DNA of 43,102 bases from CAMLOF01 sp041913045 (lineage in GTDB: Bacteria; Pseudomonadota; Gammaproteobacteria; Burkholderiales; Burkholderiaceae_C), in the NCBI GenBank assembly GCA_041913045.1, contig JAYSGB010000036.1, positions 1-43,102 on the forward strand. The letters run 5' to 3'. The notes beneath the pieces are model-generated. The model had not been told where the DNA came from. It saw nothing but the letters and a program-made list of their open reading frames with translations, and did no database searches. A program made the translations under genes and the position numbers. This document shows, in pieces, positions 24,263 to 31,929 of the stretch (position 1 is the first letter of the stretch; every line of letters begins with the position of its first letter).

Positions 24263-25894
24263 ATGAATCAAATACTCACCCGTTTGGGGCAATGGCTGCC
24301 CCAGGCAGCTTTGTTGCTTTTTGCCCTGTTGCTCGCCTTGCCGGTGCTGGCGCTGGGGGCGTCGTGGCTGCAGTTCAACGCCGAAGCGCAGGACGTGTTG
24401 CGCCAGATGGCGGCTACCGTGCTGCCGGAATACACCTGGACTTCACTCTTGCTGTGTGTGGCGGTGGCATTGGCTGTGGCCTTGGTGGGCATGGGCACGG
24501 CCAGTGCGGTGACGCTGTTCGACTTTCCCGGCAGGCGCGTGTTTGAGTGGGCCCTGTTGCTGCCGCTGGCCATGCCCGCCTACGTGGTGGCTTACGCCTA
24601 CACCGACTTCTTGCAGTTCTCCGGCCCCATGCAGGTGTTCTTGCGCGACACGTTCGGTTTGCGGGGCCGCGTGTTCCCCGAGGTGCGCAACGTCTGGGGG
24701 GCGGTGTGGGTGTTCACCTTCAGTCTCTACCCCTACGTTTATCTGCTGGCGCGCACGGCGTTGAGCGAACGCGCCGCCCAGTTGATGGAAGCTGCGCGTT
24801 TGCTGGGCGCACCCTTGTCGCGGCGCATCCGCGAGGTGGCCTTGCCGTTGGCCCGCCCGGCGGTTGCTGCTGGCGTGGCCCTGGCGTTGATGGAGACATT
24901 GGCGGACTTTGGCGTGGCCAGCTACTTCGGCATCCAGACCTTTACCGCGGGTGTTTACAAGGCCTGGCTGGTGATGGACAACCGCCTGGCGGCTGCGCAA
25001 CTGGCCACACTGCTGCTGCTGACCGTTGCGCTGCTGTTGTGGCTGGAACACCGTGCCCAGCAGCGCATGCGTTTTGCCAGCTTGCGCGGCATGCGCGCGG
25101 GCAGCGCCGAGGCCCAACCCGCGCGCTTGCATGGTGCCCGCGCGGTGTGGGCGTGGCTGGTGTGCGGCCTGCCGGTGTTGTTCGGGTTTGTGTTGCCCGT
25201 GCTGTTCATGCTGCGGCCGCTGGTGGGCGGGTGGGACGATCTGCCCTGGAACTCTTTCGTGCAATGGGCGCGCAACAGTCTGTGGCTGGCGGGCTTGAGC
25301 GCGCTGCTGGCCACCGTGGCCGCGCTGGCGCTGGGCTTCGCGCAGCGGCGGCAGCCCACGCTGCTCACGCGCGGTGCCGTGCGCGTGGTCAGCCTGGGCT
25401 ACGCAGTGCCCGGTGCGGTGGTGGTGGTGGGCCTGCTGCTGCCCGTGGGGTGGCTGCAAGAGGTGGCGCCCGAAAGCAGCGTCGGCTACTGGGTCACTGC
25501 CACGGTGCTGGGCATCGTCTGGGCCTACCTGGTGCGTTTCTCGGCGGTTGCACTGCAGTCTGTGCAAAGCGGTTATGCGCGTATTCCTGCCAGCCTGGAC
25601 GACTCAGCCCGCATGCTGGGCAGCACGGGCGCTTCGCTGCTGGCCCGGGTGCATTGGCCCTTGCTCAAACGCTCCACGGCTGCAGCGGCGCTGCTGGTGT
25701 TTGTGGATGTGATGAAGGAACTGCCCGCCACACTGGTGCTGCGCCCCTTCAACAGCGACACGCTGGCGGTGGTGACCTACCAGCTGGCGCGCGACGAGCG
25801 CCTGGGCGAAGCGGCCTTGCCTGCGCTGACGTTGGTGCTGGTGGGGTTGATTCCGGTCATTCTGCTGAGCCGCACACTGCGCGGCAAGAGTTGA
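24263..25894 (+). CDS. fbpB: Ferric iron ABC transporter permease (FbpB-like)
   Basis: A 543-residue inner membrane protein from ATG 24263; an ATG at 24239 is in frame but lies inside the Fur box. Two permease halves with about twelve helices are visible, each with its cytoplasmic EAA loop (LMEAARLLGAPLSRRIREVA and LDDSARMLGSTGASLLARVH). This duplicated form is typical of FbpB/AfuB iron permeases. It pairs with the divergent fbpC. It ends 9 bp before the tRNA-Arg fragment at the edge of the mobile element. Confidence 0.92.
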   Translation: MNQILTRLGQWLPQAALLLFALLLALPVLALGASWLQFNAEAQDVLRQMAATVLPEYTWTSLLLCVAVALAVALVGMGTASAVTLFDFPGRRVFEWALLLPLAMPAYVVAYAYTDFLQFSGPMQVFLRDTFGLRGRVFPEVRNVWGAVWVFTFSLYPYVYLLARTALSERAAQLMEAARLLGAPLSRRIREVALPLARPAVAAGVALALMETLADFGVASYFGIQTFTAGVYKAWLVMDNRLAAAQLATLLLLTVALLLWLEHRAQQRMRFASLRGMRAGSAEAQPARLHGARAVWAWLVCGLPVLFGFVLPVLFMLRPLVGGWDDLPWNSFVQWARNSLWLAGLSALLATVAALALGFAQRRQPTLLTRGAVRVVSLGYAVPGAVVVVGLLLPVGWLQEVAPESSVGYWVTATVLGIVWAYLVRFSAVALQSVQSGYARIPASLDDSARMLGSTGASLLARVHWPLLKRSTAAAALLVFVDVMKELPATLVLRPFNSDTLAVVTYQLARDERLGEAALPALTLVLVGLIPVILLSRTLRGKS

Positions 25895-25903
25895 GCCGGG
25901 GAC

Positions 25904-25948
25904 TGGTCCCCTCGACAGGAATCGAACCTGTATTTGCCGCTTAGGAGG
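25904..25948 (-). pseudogene. 3' part of the split host tRNA-Arg(CCU)
   Basis: The minus strand reads core CCTCCTAAGCGG, then the end of the anticodon stem, a 4-nt variable loop, T-arm ACAGG-TTCGATT-CCTGT, acceptor strand CGAGGGG and ACCA. No 5' half lies upstream on this side. The missing half is at 36770-36811. Joined across the 12-bp core they give a 75-nt tRNA with perfect anticodon stem GCCGC/GCGGC and a 7-bp acceptor stem with a single U-G pair. Confidence 0.93.
25937..25948. repeat. Left attachment core (attL)
   Basis: CCGCTTAGGAGG, identical to 36770-36781 and in the same orientation. It covers the anticodon loop and part of the 3' anticodon stem of the host tRNA-Arg(CCU). The bases diverge on both sides, so 12 bp is the full shared core. 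Confidence 0.9.
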
Positions 25949-26021
25949 GGGTCGGTTTAAGTTTTCTAAGTTGTTTCAGTATAAGGGGAAAATACAGAGA
26001 AGTACGCTATAAATAGCTCTG

Positions 26022-26040
26022 TGGGACAAATTTGGGACAC
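26022..26040. repeat. Left copy of the 19-bp terminal direct repeat
   Basis: TGGGACAAATTTGGGACAC, identical to 36659-36677. It contains two GGGACA units 11 bp apart. It lies 73 bp inside the left core, just before the integrase gene. Likely integrase arm-binding sites. Confidence 0.85.
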
Positions 26041-26051
26041 GGAGGCATTGA

Positions 26052-27200
26052 GTGGCTGCATTTCTTAAACGGGTTGGTAAGAACGGGGCTGTGTCATGGC
26101 AAGCGAAGGTCAGACTGAGTGGTGTCAACCAGTCCAAGACCTTCACTAAAAAGGCTGATGCTGTAGCTTGGGCTACATCAGTAGAGAACACGATCAACGA
26201 AGGTCAGCCAGTCAAGCTGCGTAAGCAGTTACAAAAAACCCTTGCCAGTATCTTTGACGACTACATTGAAAGTGGCATGGCTTCACAGGCCAAGGAACGG
26301 CTTCTGCGGCGGCTTGCAGTGGAGTTGGGGGACCTGAAACTTGAAGACCTGAACACCAAGCGTCTTGGTCTCTACCTTGAGCTCAAGTCGGAGCAGGCAA
26401 TTCCACAGCCCGAAAGAAAGAAGGTGGACCACCCACTCTATGAAGGCGGCAAGACTGTTGTTGATGGCAAGGTTGTAGCCAAGACCTACAAGCCTTCATC
26501 AGTCCGACACTACTACTACGCCCTGAGAACTGCGCTGCAGTGGCACGCCAAGGTCAATGACTACCACTTCAACGAAAAACCGTTCAAAGACAACCCGCCT
26601 CCACCTGCTTGGAAAGAGCCACGTGAACGGCGTTTGGAGAACGGTGAACTTGAGCGCCTTCTTGCTGCGTGCGACAAGATGTATGTCAACCAGCAGCACC
26701 TCAAGGACATCATTGAATTTCAGACCTACTCGTGCATGCGTGCGGGTGAGACCTTGCTCATGCGCTGGAAAGACATCCACCTTGACGAACAGGAGCCTGA
26801 AGGGTCCTACATCCACGTTCCCAAGGAACACCAAAAGATCCGAAACAAGCGGGGTGCTGAAGATCGCGAAGTTCCCATGCGTCGTGAGTTGTATGCCTTG
26901 GTCAAAGACAGACTGCTACCTCGCAAGACGAACGCTGACGACAGGGTTTTTCCGTTCTGGTCTGACTCCAACGTCCTTGGGCACAGGTTCAAAATTATTT
27001 GCAAGAACGCCCAGTCGGCAGACCTGAAGGTGCATGACCTGCGTCATGAGGGGATCTCATGGCTGTTTGAAAACACCAGTCTTACCGACATTGAGATTTC
27101 AAAGCTGACTGGCCACCTTGAGTTGGATACCCTCAAGCGCTACGCCAAACTGCGTCCCAAGAAGATCGGTGCCAAGTTGTGGGCTCAAACCACTGGGTAA
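26052..27200 (+). CDS. Tyrosine-type site-specific integrase
   Basis: A 382-residue recombinase starting at GTG 26052, six bases after GGAGG (26041-26045). The N-terminal arm-binding region opens MAAFLKRVGKNGAVSWQAKV, the core-binding SAM-like domain lies at about 65-180, and the catalytic domain at about 200-370. Catalytic residues are visible: Arg 230 (MRAGE), His 328 and Arg 331 (HDLRHE), His 355 (LTGHLEL) and Tyr 364 (LKRYAKL). It should insert and excise the element at the CCGCTTAGGAGG core in the anticodon arm of tRNA-Arg(CCU). It lies 103 bp from the left core and reads inward. It converges with the relaxase gene. Confidence 0.95.
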   Translation: MAAFLKRVGKNGAVSWQAKVRLSGVNQSKTFTKKADAVAWATSVENTINEGQPVKLRKQLQKTLASIFDDYIESGMASQAKERLLRRLAVELGDLKLEDLNTKRLGLYLELKSEQAIPQPERKKVDHPLYEGGKTVVDGKVVAKTYKPSSVRHYYYALRTALQWHAKVNDYHFNEKPFKDNPPPPAWKEPRERRLENGELERLLAACDKMYVNQQHLKDIIEFQTYSCMRAGETLLMRWKDIHLDEQEPEGSYIHVPKEHQKIRNKRGAEDREVPMRRELYALVKDRLLPRKTNADDRVFPFWSDSNVLGHRFKIICKNAQSADLKVHDLRHEGISWLFENTSLTDIEISKLTGHLELDTLKRYAKLRPKKIGAKLWAQTTG

Positions 27201-27215
27201 TTTTTGAGCCTCTTT

Positions 27216-28619
27216 TCACCACCTTGGTTTGCGAGTGGTTGGTTGAGGGGCGCGAATCTGCTCCCGTTCACCCTGCAAAACAGCCAATTGGCTCAAGATG
27301 GCGAAAGCCTCCTGTGAGCCAATCTCGCAGTCATTCAGCGACATGCCTAGCGCCCGAATTTTCTCGTCAATGTCGCCGCTGGGGGCGGTGATTGGTCCCC
27401 CTGATCTCCACCTCCCTGCTGTTGAGCTAGCGCGGCGTTCACTCGCATGGTCAACATGGTGAACTGGCTTTGAAGTTTCTTGTGATCCAGCATGACCTGA
27501 CGGGTGACTTCGGACATTTTCATGACGCCACTGTCCTGCACCTGCTTGAAGCAGGTTTCGCTCCAGGCTACTCGCTGGGACAAGTAGTCCAGACAGCCGT
27601 CCAAGGTCCTGACGGCTCGCTTGATTTCCTCTAATTCCTTCTTGATATCGTCTTCCATACACACGCTCCTTTCTTGTTGTTGTTTTGTGTGGTTTTCTGG
27701 TGGTGGGCAGTCCCTGCAACTCTTTGGCACGCGCGTTCAGCAGGCGCTCCAGCCGTTGTCGGGCTTGCTCGTGTTCGGGGACGGAAAGTCTTTCGGTCCC
27801 TTGGTTGGCCGACTGTGTTTTGCGCAGTGAAACGTAGTCGGAACAGTCTTCAAACAGTGGACCTTTCAAGCGCACTGCCTTGGCAGATCCCGGGAACTTC
27901 ACGGACACGCTGGTGGCTGTGCTGCGGGTCACAGTTAGACCCAGCGTCTCGTCCAGATACACCAGCAAGTCCTGGCGGCTGCTGAGTTCACCCGACTGCA
28001 CCGCGCGGCTGATTTCCTGGCGCAGGAGTTCTGCCTTTTGCTGCTGGTTGGATCGGTCTGCCTTCCTCCAGAAGCTGTCCATGCTGACACGCATGGGTTT
28101 CTCTTGGACGGGTTTCCAGCCGTGTTCGTGGTTGATCACCTTGGTGAACAACGCCATGGTTTCAATCGTTCTGGCACCTGGCGGGTGTGGATTCCAGCGC
28201 TTGCCAGTCATGTCTTTGCCTGAAGCAGTCCTACCACCCAGCAAAGTCATGGGCAGAACGAAATGCACATGAAACCCAGACACTCCCGTTTTGCGGTCTG
28301 GTGCTTCCTGGTGAATGACAAAGAGGCTGTTGAACTGATCTTCTGACAGACCTGGTGCCACCACGGCTTTGAAGCGGTCAATGATCTTGAACAGCTCTGC
28401 CCGTGTGGGCTGCTCTTCCGCGCGGAACGCCAGACAGCCGCTGCTGTACTTGTGCTTTCTGCCAATGCTGTTGATCAGGTCTATAGTCAGTTGCGGGAAA
28501 CCTGCCAGCAGTTCAGGAGCCTCAGGACGCAAGTTGCCTTGGTGGTCACGCATGCGCAGTAGATACCCCACAGGGGATTCGCCGTTGGATGTGCCTGTGT
28601 TGAAGAAGCGCACGATCAT
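27216..28619 (-). CDS. Mobilisation relaxase, ColE1 MbeA-like
   Basis: A 467-residue protein. Its first 200 residues follow ColE1 MbeA closely in layout: MIVRFFNTGTSNGESPVGYL, KYSSGCLAFRAEE, VAPGLSEDQFNSLFVIHQE and a VINHEHGW block. ColE1-type relaxases carry an H-E-N metal triad; here the second part reads GFHVHFVLP, so the three positions appear to be all His. The Tyr of GYL is a candidate nicking residue. The C-terminal third is low-complexity and overlaps a second gene in another frame. It would nick the element at oriT for transfer by a helper system. Its start overlaps the mobC stop by 4 bp. Confidence 0.9.
   Translation of the reverse strand: MIVRFFNTGTSNGESPVGYLLRMRDHQGNLRPEAPELLAGFPQLTIDLINSIGRKHKYSSGCLAFRAEEQPTRAELFKIIDRFKAVVAPGLSEDQFNSLFVIHQEAPDRKTGVSGFHVHFVLPMTLLGGRTASGKDMTGKRWNPHPPGARTIETMALFTKVINHEHGWKPVQEKPMRVSMDSFWRKADRSNQQQKAELLRQEISRAVQSGELSSRQDLLVYLDETLGLTVTRSTATSVSVKFPGSAKAVRLKGPLFEDCSDYVSLRKTQSANQGTERLSVPEHEQARQRLERLLNARAKELQGLPTTRKPHKTTTRKERVYGRRYQEGIRGNQASRQDLGRLSGLLVPASSLERNLLQAGAGQWRHENVRSHPSGHAGSQETSKPVHHVDHASERRASSTAGRWRSGGPITAPSGDIDEKIRALGMSLNDCEIGSQEAFAILSQLAVLQGEREQIRAPQPTTRKPRW
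27347..27658 (-). CDS. Accessory mobilisation protein nested inside the relaxase gene
   Basis: A 103-residue open frame lying entirely within the relaxase gene in another minus-strand frame. It starts at ATG 27658 with AAGGAG 7 nt upstream, the best ribosome-binding site in this stretch. The product (MEDDIKKELEEIKRAVRTLD) is heptad-like and helical for about 75 residues, then has a Gln/Gly/Pro-rich tail. In ColE1, mbeB and mbeD are likewise nested in mbeA and help in mobilisation and entry exclusion. The same position and coiled-coil character support a similar accessory role. Sequence identity to MbeB or MbeD is not obvious. Confidence 0.72.
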   Translation of the reverse strand: MEDDIKKELEEIKRAVRTLDGCLDYLSQRVAWSETCFKQVQDSGVMKMSEVTRQVMLDHKKLQSQFTMLTMRVNAALAQQQGGGDQGDQSPPPAATLTRKFGR

Positions 28620-29017
28620 GGCCTGGCTCCTGGTCGGCTCTTGGCTTCTTTGACCAGTTCACCGGCCTGCTCAAGAATCTGCAACAGGGTGAGCTGGACT
28701 TCTTCTGTCATTGGCGAACCTTGGTTCAGGTGGCGGGCAATCTGGTTCAGGTTGTTGCCCAACTTGTTGAACTGGTAGGCGCACGCCATAAGTGCCTTGT
28801 GCTGTTCAGAATGACTGCTGGCTTTGCCTTGGGTCAATGCCTGAGCTCGGACATACTGTGCCAAGGTGCCAAAGCCCAGATTGGTCCTGTGTTGCTCTAT
28901 GCGCTGCTTTTCTTCAGCGCTGACACGGATTTCCACACGCTCGGTGCGCAGGAATGGATGGCTGTCTGCGCTGCCAGTCTGTCCAGCTTTCTGTTTGAGT
29001 ATCCTGTTCTGGACCAT
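28616..29017 (-). CDS. MobC/MbeC-like relaxosome protein
   Basis: A 133-residue DNA-binding protein with SD GGGAG shortly before its ATG. Its ribbon-helix-helix-like start is at RTERVEIRVSAEEKQRIEQH, followed by the MobC family segment FGTLAQYVRAQAL and NKLGNNLNQIARHLNQG. MobC proteins bind near oriT and help the relaxase open and nick DNA. The stop overlaps the relaxase start by 4 bp. A strong hairpin, the candidate oriT, lies about 80 bp upstream. Confidence 0.9.
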   Translation of the reverse strand: MVQNRILKQKAGQTGSADSHPFLRTERVEIRVSAEEKQRIEQHRTNLGFGTLAQYVRAQALTQGKASSHSEQHKALMACAYQFNKLGNNLNQIARHLNQGSPMTEEVQLTLLQILEQAGELVKEAKSRPGARP

Positions 29018-29095
29018 GCTTGTCTCCCTTCTTCTTCTTGTTCTTCGTCGGTCAGCACAATTGCTGCCGAGTTGGGTTTGGGTGTCCCAATAAGC

Positions 29096-29127
29096 AACCA
29101 GTCAAGGCGTTCCGCCGGGACTGGGTT
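29096..29127 (-). other. Candidate oriT hairpin upstream of mobC
   Basis: AACCAGTC (29096-29103) pairs with GACTGGGTT (29119-29127) with one bulged base, and inside it GGCG (29106-29109) pairs with CGCC (29113-29116) around a 3-nt loop. On the minus strand it is followed by TTGCTTA, faintly like the ColE1 nic region (CTGGCTTA). The position upstream of mobC-mobA fits an origin of transfer. An operator or terminator are alternatives. Confidence 0.55.
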
Positions 29128-29892
29128 GACCTTGCTTGGAGGTTTTCCCTTCCTACTAGAAAAACAGAATTTTTGGAAAAGTCAAGGCCAGTTCAGAATG
29201 GGTTCAGACAAGCGGCGTCTGGTGGAGAGAAGGTGCGCAAAAGTGCCGCCGTCCATTTTTGCTTCACTATCGTTCGCTTACCCTGCTTCGCAGTTCTGGC
29301 TACGCATGGAAGCTGTACTTGCTTCGCGTGGATCTTTCTGGTTCTGGATCGGTGGTGATTTGGCTGTTTTAGGATAGAAAACCCCAGAACTTGCCCACAC
29401 GATTCCGGAAAAGTTTTTCCCTTACCCACTGATTTTGGTCAGTCGGTTTCGGGCTTTCACGGTCTCATGTGGGCACCACATCTATCCGGGGCTGACCTAT
29501 GCAAGTGTCAATGCCAAGTTCGGTTCAAGTGCTTGTTCACTCCCAGGTGCGGTCCGAACAATAAGCCTCTCGCTTTCGCTGTACCTGGATCCCATTCTTG
29601 CGAATTGGTGGGCTTTGTTATCCCTTGCTCCACTGGTTCGGCTGGCACATGTGCACAGGCAGTTTGAGTTTGTTTGGCCGGTCTTTTTCTGCTCCAGCGA
29701 TCACAAGGGGGAACACCCTAGTCAATGCGAATCGGGAGCATGTGAACACTACAGGTCAAGTTCAGAGAAGGTCTCATGTTCACACTAGCTGACGCATAAC
29801 ATTGACATAACACATAAAAGCAGATTTTTCAAATTTGTCAAGTGCAGTGACTTTGCTTTGCGTCAGCCGTGAAAAACACTTCCGTTGCAGGC
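29128..29892. other. 765-bp region without a convincing gene
   Basis: Between the mob genes and the DUF4116-like gene no open frame has a family-like product or a good start. A possible minus-strand promoter, TTGACA about 18 bp before TTATGT, lies near 29812-29844 and points toward the mob genes. CTGACGC near 29788 and GCGTCAG near 29864 form a perfect inverted pair. It may hold structured RNA or transfer functions. Confidence 0.4.
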
Positions 29893-30723
29893 TCAAATTT
29901 TCAGCGTCGTCCGCGCGGTTCTGACGCTCTCGGGCTTCTTCGCCAGACTCTCTTCTAGGTGCTTGGCTTGAACGAACCTCTCAAGGTACTCAACAGGGTC
30001 ATTCCTTCCAACCGCTTTGCGTATCCTGTAGCTGCAAGTCTCAAAGATGTGCTTTCTCATGCTCTTGTCAGATTGCATCAACACTTCATGGACAAATTTT
30101 TCGTCGTCATGCAGACCGCCTAGTGCGTGTCGGAAATTGCCCACGTGTACGCAAATGACTACGCTTGCTTCTCGGTTTCGACGGAGTTCCTCAGGCAGCG
30201 TCCAGTAAAGGTCTGGGCAGGCATTGACCAAATCTTTGAGTACGTCCGTTCGTTCCTTCAGCAATGACACTGTGTGTGCGCACAAACGGCTTGGTTGGTA
30301 GGCACGGCGCGTGTCCCTGTCTCCATCAAATTGTCTGGCTGGGTAGGCACGCTGAATGTCCTTGTCCATAAGCAAGTCTGGTGCAATGTAATATTTGAAT
30401 CGCCCGTAGTCTGAGCCAGCCGCACGGATAGCGATCTCCTTGGAGTCAGTGATCTCTGGGGGCAGGTAGGCACCTATGTCTGTCAGGTTGCCAGTGAGGC
30501 AATCTGTTTCAAGCAATCGCATGAAGAAGGTTGTCATGAAGTCAGCGTCCCATTCAATGCCGGGGATATGCTTCATGGCGAACCTAAAGAGGTTGGGGTC
30601 ATGCTTCAACGCTTCAGCGACCACCTCTTTGTCGCTCCAAAATTGGCGGAACAACACTCGGGTAAACGACTTGCCACTTTGAAGGTTTCGCAGGGCTGTG
30701 GGTTTTGTTTTGTAGTATTTCAT
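29893..30723 (-). CDS. DUF4116-like repeat protein
   Basis: A 276-residue protein from ATG 30723 (MKYYKTKPTALRNLQSGKSF), with AGGAAA upstream. At least three degenerate repeats of the DUF4116 type are visible, with the pattern D-x-E-hydrophobic, then an Asn/Asp-Pro/Leu-Phe-like end: SDKEVVAEALKHDPNLFRFA, SKEIAIRAAGSDYGRFKYY and DEKFVHEVLMQSDKSMRKHI. No enzyme motif is seen. DUF4116 proteins occur in mobile DNA and have no established role. It is the last gene of a minus-strand run after the unknown 163-residue gene and ardA. Confidence 0.65.
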   Translation of the reverse strand: MKYYKTKPTALRNLQSGKSFTRVLFRQFWSDKEVVAEALKHDPNLFRFAMKHIPGIEWDADFMTTFFMRLLETDCLTGNLTDIGAYLPPEITDSKEIAIRAAGSDYGRFKYYIAPDLLMDKDIQRAYPARQFDGDRDTRRAYQPSRLCAHTVSLLKERTDVLKDLVNACPDLYWTLPEELRRNREASVVICVHVGNFRHALGGLHDDEKFVHEVLMQSDKSMRKHIFETCSYRIRKAVGRNDPVEYLERFVQAKHLEESLAKKPESVRTARTTLKI

Positions 30724-30829
30724 ATCATATTTCCTATTAAATTTGTTGTGGTTAGCCCTGGTCGCAGACAGAGGGAGCCTATAAAGTGGCTCTGTCAATG
30801 CTCTGCTGTGCGACCTGGGTCTGTAGTAA

Positions 30830-31333
30830 TCAGTGGCGGCGGAAGGCGCGAACCTTGCGTCCCTTTTGGACAAAGGTCATGTCTCCGCCCAAGCGGGCAT
30901 CTCTGGCAAATGCCTCGTAGTCAATGTAGGACTGGGCAAACTCAGGGACTTGATTCAACATGCCTGTCTGGTCCCAGAAGTCCGCTGCCCAGTCCACTTC
31001 GCTGTCATGTTCACCATCAAAGGCTTCCAGTGCGACTTCAAGGTCAGCACTGTGGTCAACCTCTTCCAGGTAGGTGGAAGCGATTTCCCTTTCTTGGGGT
31101 GACAATTTCAACCAGTCCCACAGGTCTTCCTCAATAGACGACTCTGTGATGTAACGGCTTGGGATTTCTTCCCAGTCCTGGAACATCAGCTCAGGGTCAT
31201 CCTCGTCGCTGTGGAGTTCAAGACAGGCATCGTAAAACTCAGCCTTGTTGTCGTAGTCCTCCAGGTCAAGCCAGTCGCCCTGGATGGAGCCGTTGTTGTA
31301 TTTGCGGTAAGTGCCAACATAAACCTTGCTCAT
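30830..31333 (-). CDS. ardA: Antirestriction protein ArdA
   Basis: A 167-residue, strongly acidic protein with the ArdA start KVYVGTYRKYNNGSIQGDWL and the DLEDYDNKAEFYDACLELH and FARDARLGGDMTFV segments. ArdA folds as a rod mimicking about 42 bp of bent B-DNA and blocks type I restriction enzymes. It starts at ATG 31333 with a strong AGGAGGTG site and overlaps the upstream stop by 4 bp (ATGA). In a mobilisable element it would protect newly transferred DNA. It does not act on type II enzymes such as the EcoRII-like one the element carries. Confidence 0.95.
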   Translation of the reverse strand: MSKVYVGTYRKYNNGSIQGDWLDLEDYDNKAEFYDACLELHSDEDDPELMFQDWEEIPSRYITESSIEEDLWDWLKLSPQEREIASTYLEEVDHSADLEVALEAFDGEHDSEVDWAADFWDQTGMLNQVPEFAQSYIDYEAFARDARLGGDMTFVQKGRKVRAFRRH

Positions 31334-31821
31334 GCTGCACCTCCTGCTCTGAACACAGAGGTGGCACCGTTGGTGAACACAGCATTCAAGACATAGCCGC
31401 CTCGTGTCAGCACTGCATCGGCAGAACTCAACACATCGGGAGCCGGTCCGTAGTTTTCTTCCACCTGCCTGAGCAGATCGCTTGCGACCAAAAATGTCTC
31501 AGGTTGATAAGCCGCAAGGATGGCTTTCAAGGAACTGTTGGTTCGCTTGGGCAGTGTTCCCTCGCACAAACCTCTGATCGCTGTGGTGATGGAAGCCTGG
31601 TGATCCTGGCTCCAGCGAATCAAGTGGTTGACGAGCATCTTGACATGGACCTCCGCCTTGAGTCGTCGCTTGACTGTCAAGGGCACAGCAGTGTCCTTGT
31701 CATTCAAGTGGTACCAGTCACGGTTGTTCAGTGAACCATGGTTCGGCAGGGTTGCCTGAGCTTCCCCCTGGTTGCCGTAGGTGTTTTGGTTGCCAATGTG
31801 GCTAGCGTTCTCCTTGTGCAT
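31330..31821 (-). CDS. Unknown protein coupled to ardA
   Basis: A 163-residue protein I do not recognise. It starts at ATG 31821, after GGGAG. The first 45 residues are polar and Asn-rich (MHKENASHIGNQNTYGNQGE), then a helical region follows (VKRRLKAEVHVKMLVNHLIR to TFLVASDLLRQVEENY). There are no membrane segments, signal or enzyme motifs. It is translationally coupled to ardA by a 4-bp overlap, so a role in antirestriction or establishment after transfer is a guess from context. Confidence 0.7.
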   Translation of the reverse strand: MHKENASHIGNQNTYGNQGEAQATLPNHGSLNNRDWYHLNDKDTAVPLTVKRRLKAEVHVKMLVNHLIRWSQDHQASITTAIRGLCEGTLPKRTNSSLKAILAAYQPETFLVASDLLRQVEENYGPAPDVLSSADAVLTRGGYVLNAVFTNGATSVFRAGGAA

Positions 31822-31868
31822 ATCGTTTCTCCCATAAAAAGCCAGATATAACTGGGCTTGGTTTAGTA

Positions 31869-31929
31869 GGAGGTGCCGCCAGCGAATATGAGACTTTTGG
31901 CACCTCCCGCTGACTCACCTATTGAGTCA
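31869..31929. repeat. Two adjacent hairpins upstream of the unknown-ardA operon
   Basis: GGAGGTGCC (31869-31877) and GGCACCTCC (31899-31907) form a perfect 9-bp stem with a 21-nt loop. TGACTC (31911-31916) and GAGTCA (31924-31929) form a perfect 6-bp stem right after. They lie 48-108 bp upstream of the operon start. Operators or a single-strand promoter are possible. Confidence 0.6.

Noticed and set aside
28897..29097. Small minus-strand frame overlapping the mobC start
   Set aside because: Out of frame with mobC, no ribosome-binding site, and it covers the candidate oriT region and the mobC leader.
29435..29788. 117-codon plus-strand frame in the element's noncoding region
   Set aside because: No recognisable motif, no good ribosome-binding site, and irregular Cys/Ser/Trp-rich composition.
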